A stretch of DNA of 49,848 nucleotides from contig PXQN01000020.1 of NCBI GenBank assembly GCA_003021305.1, positions 1 to 49,848 of the forward strand. The letters run 5' to 3'. How positions within the stretch are numbered: the first letter of the stretch is position 1; the number at the start of each line of letters is the position of its first letter. Made by a program: the position numbers and the translations under genes. The DNA is from Halobacteriales archaeon QH_10_67_22 (GTDB lineage Archaea; Halobacteriota; Halobacteria; Halobacteriales; Haloarculaceae). The notes under the pieces are model-generated. The model ran no database searches and was not told the DNA's origin. It saw only the letters and a list, made by a program, of their open reading frames with translations. Shown one piece after another: positions 49,691-49,848 of this stretch.

Positions 49691-49773
49691 TAGTGATTAT
49701 TGTAGGTCTGTTCCGGATCGACCGCACGACTGCGTGCAGTCGTACCGGTAAATCGCTACAATAATCACTATCA
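49688..49773 (-). mobile_element. Palindromic mini-element I (family 2), with TGA target duplication
   Basis: An 80-bp element (49691-49770) is close to G and H; its interior has the orientation of H. TCA direct repeats flank it at 49688-49690 and 49771-49773. The right repeat is the stop codon of the last gene in the window, and the left one is the target repeat of element E. So two elements were inserted one after the other at the same TGA. Confidence 0.8.
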
Positions 49774-49848
49774 GTCGTCGGCCTGCCCTTCCTCGGGCGT
49801 GAAAGTGACGCCGTCGATCTCGATTTCGTCGGGGACGCGGCTCGTGTC
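49771..49848 (-). CDS. C-terminal 25 residues of an unidentified protein (5' end outside window)
   Basis: The minus-strand frame open from the window edge reads DTSRVPDEIEIDGVTFTPEE then GQADD and stop. Codon use is typical of the genome. Too short to assign. Its TGA is the target repeat of element I. Confidence 0.6.
   Translation of the reverse strand, partial: DTSRVPDEIEIDGVTFTPEEGQADD

Noticed and set aside
10343-49773. Palindromic repeats considered as a CRISPR array
   Set aside because: Copies are scattered over 40 kb, lie singly, have variable length and TGA duplications, and there are no regular spacers or cas genes.

Overview
The window is chromosomal DNA from a halophilic archaeon (class Halobacteria; Haloarcula- or Halomicrobium-like by gene content). 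It is GC-rich, its proteins are strongly acidic, promoters are TATA boxes about 25-30 nt ahead of leaderless ATG/GTG starts, lipoproteins carry Tat-type signals, and the genes include haloarchaeal families (HalX response regulator, TbsP, archaellin, PGF-CTERM surface protein, GTP cyclohydrolase III, UPF0179, DUF63, HEWD).

Layout. 1-3.8 kb: the end of a geranylgeranyl-reductase-like flavoprotein, a hotdog thioesterase, a small acidic protein, a PEBP lipoprotein, a HEWD protein, tRNA-Thr and a frameshifted GNAT. 3.8-9.3 kb: a branched-chain amino-acid ABC operon (livH-M-G-F) and, convergent to it, a substrate-binding lipoprotein whose two sequence halves are in swapped order. 9.6-13.8 kb: a CBS/zinc-ribbon protein, GTP cyclohydrolase III, a wHTH protein, a GlmU-like nucleotidyltransferase, a small zinc protein and a HalX regulator. 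13.9-18.1 kb: a sugar-acid cluster (enolase-superfamily dehydratase, F420-dependent sugar dehydrogenase family, SMP-30 lactonase, UxuA-like dehydratase). 18.4-23 kb: a 7TM-PAS-GAF histidine kinase with a damaged C-terminus, an ABC ATPase scrap, tRNA-Glu, an HTH_10 protein, UPF0179 and an aspartoacylase-like enzyme. 23.2-27.2 kb: an archaellin and a 1050-residue surface glycoprotein. 27.2-34.2 kb: DUF309, thioesterase, DUF502, then two tRNA-Leu copies bracketing a low-GC islet, a 5'-truncated inositol-monophosphatase-family gene, DUF63 and a zinc protein. 34.3-38.4 kb: YcaO, TbsP and glyA. 38.5-42.5 kb: a lipoprotein, a haem operon (siroheme decarboxylase, sirC, hemA) and pterin dehydratase. 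42.6-49.8 kb: membrane proteins, a HAD phosphatase, two moeA paralogues, Hsp20, UbiB/ABC1 and the last codons of one more gene.

Most unusual signals. (1) At least ten short palindromic elements (45-109 bp, four families) share ends beginning TA[C/G]. Every intact copy is bounded by a 3-bp direct repeat TGA (TCA on the other strand). In five cases one TGA copy is exactly the stop codon of the neighbouring gene; a sixth (the ancestral stop of the histidine kinase) and a seventh (a gene now reading through an element) fit the same rule. This looks like a miniature transposon superfamily that inserts into TGA stop codons and leaves the reading frame whole. (2) The liv-associated binding protein appears circularly permuted inside one open reading frame. 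(3) A second, probably non-functional tRNA-Leu copy abuts an inositol-monophosphatase-family gene that has no evident start codon.

All calls come from reading the sequence and remembered family features; no database search was run.
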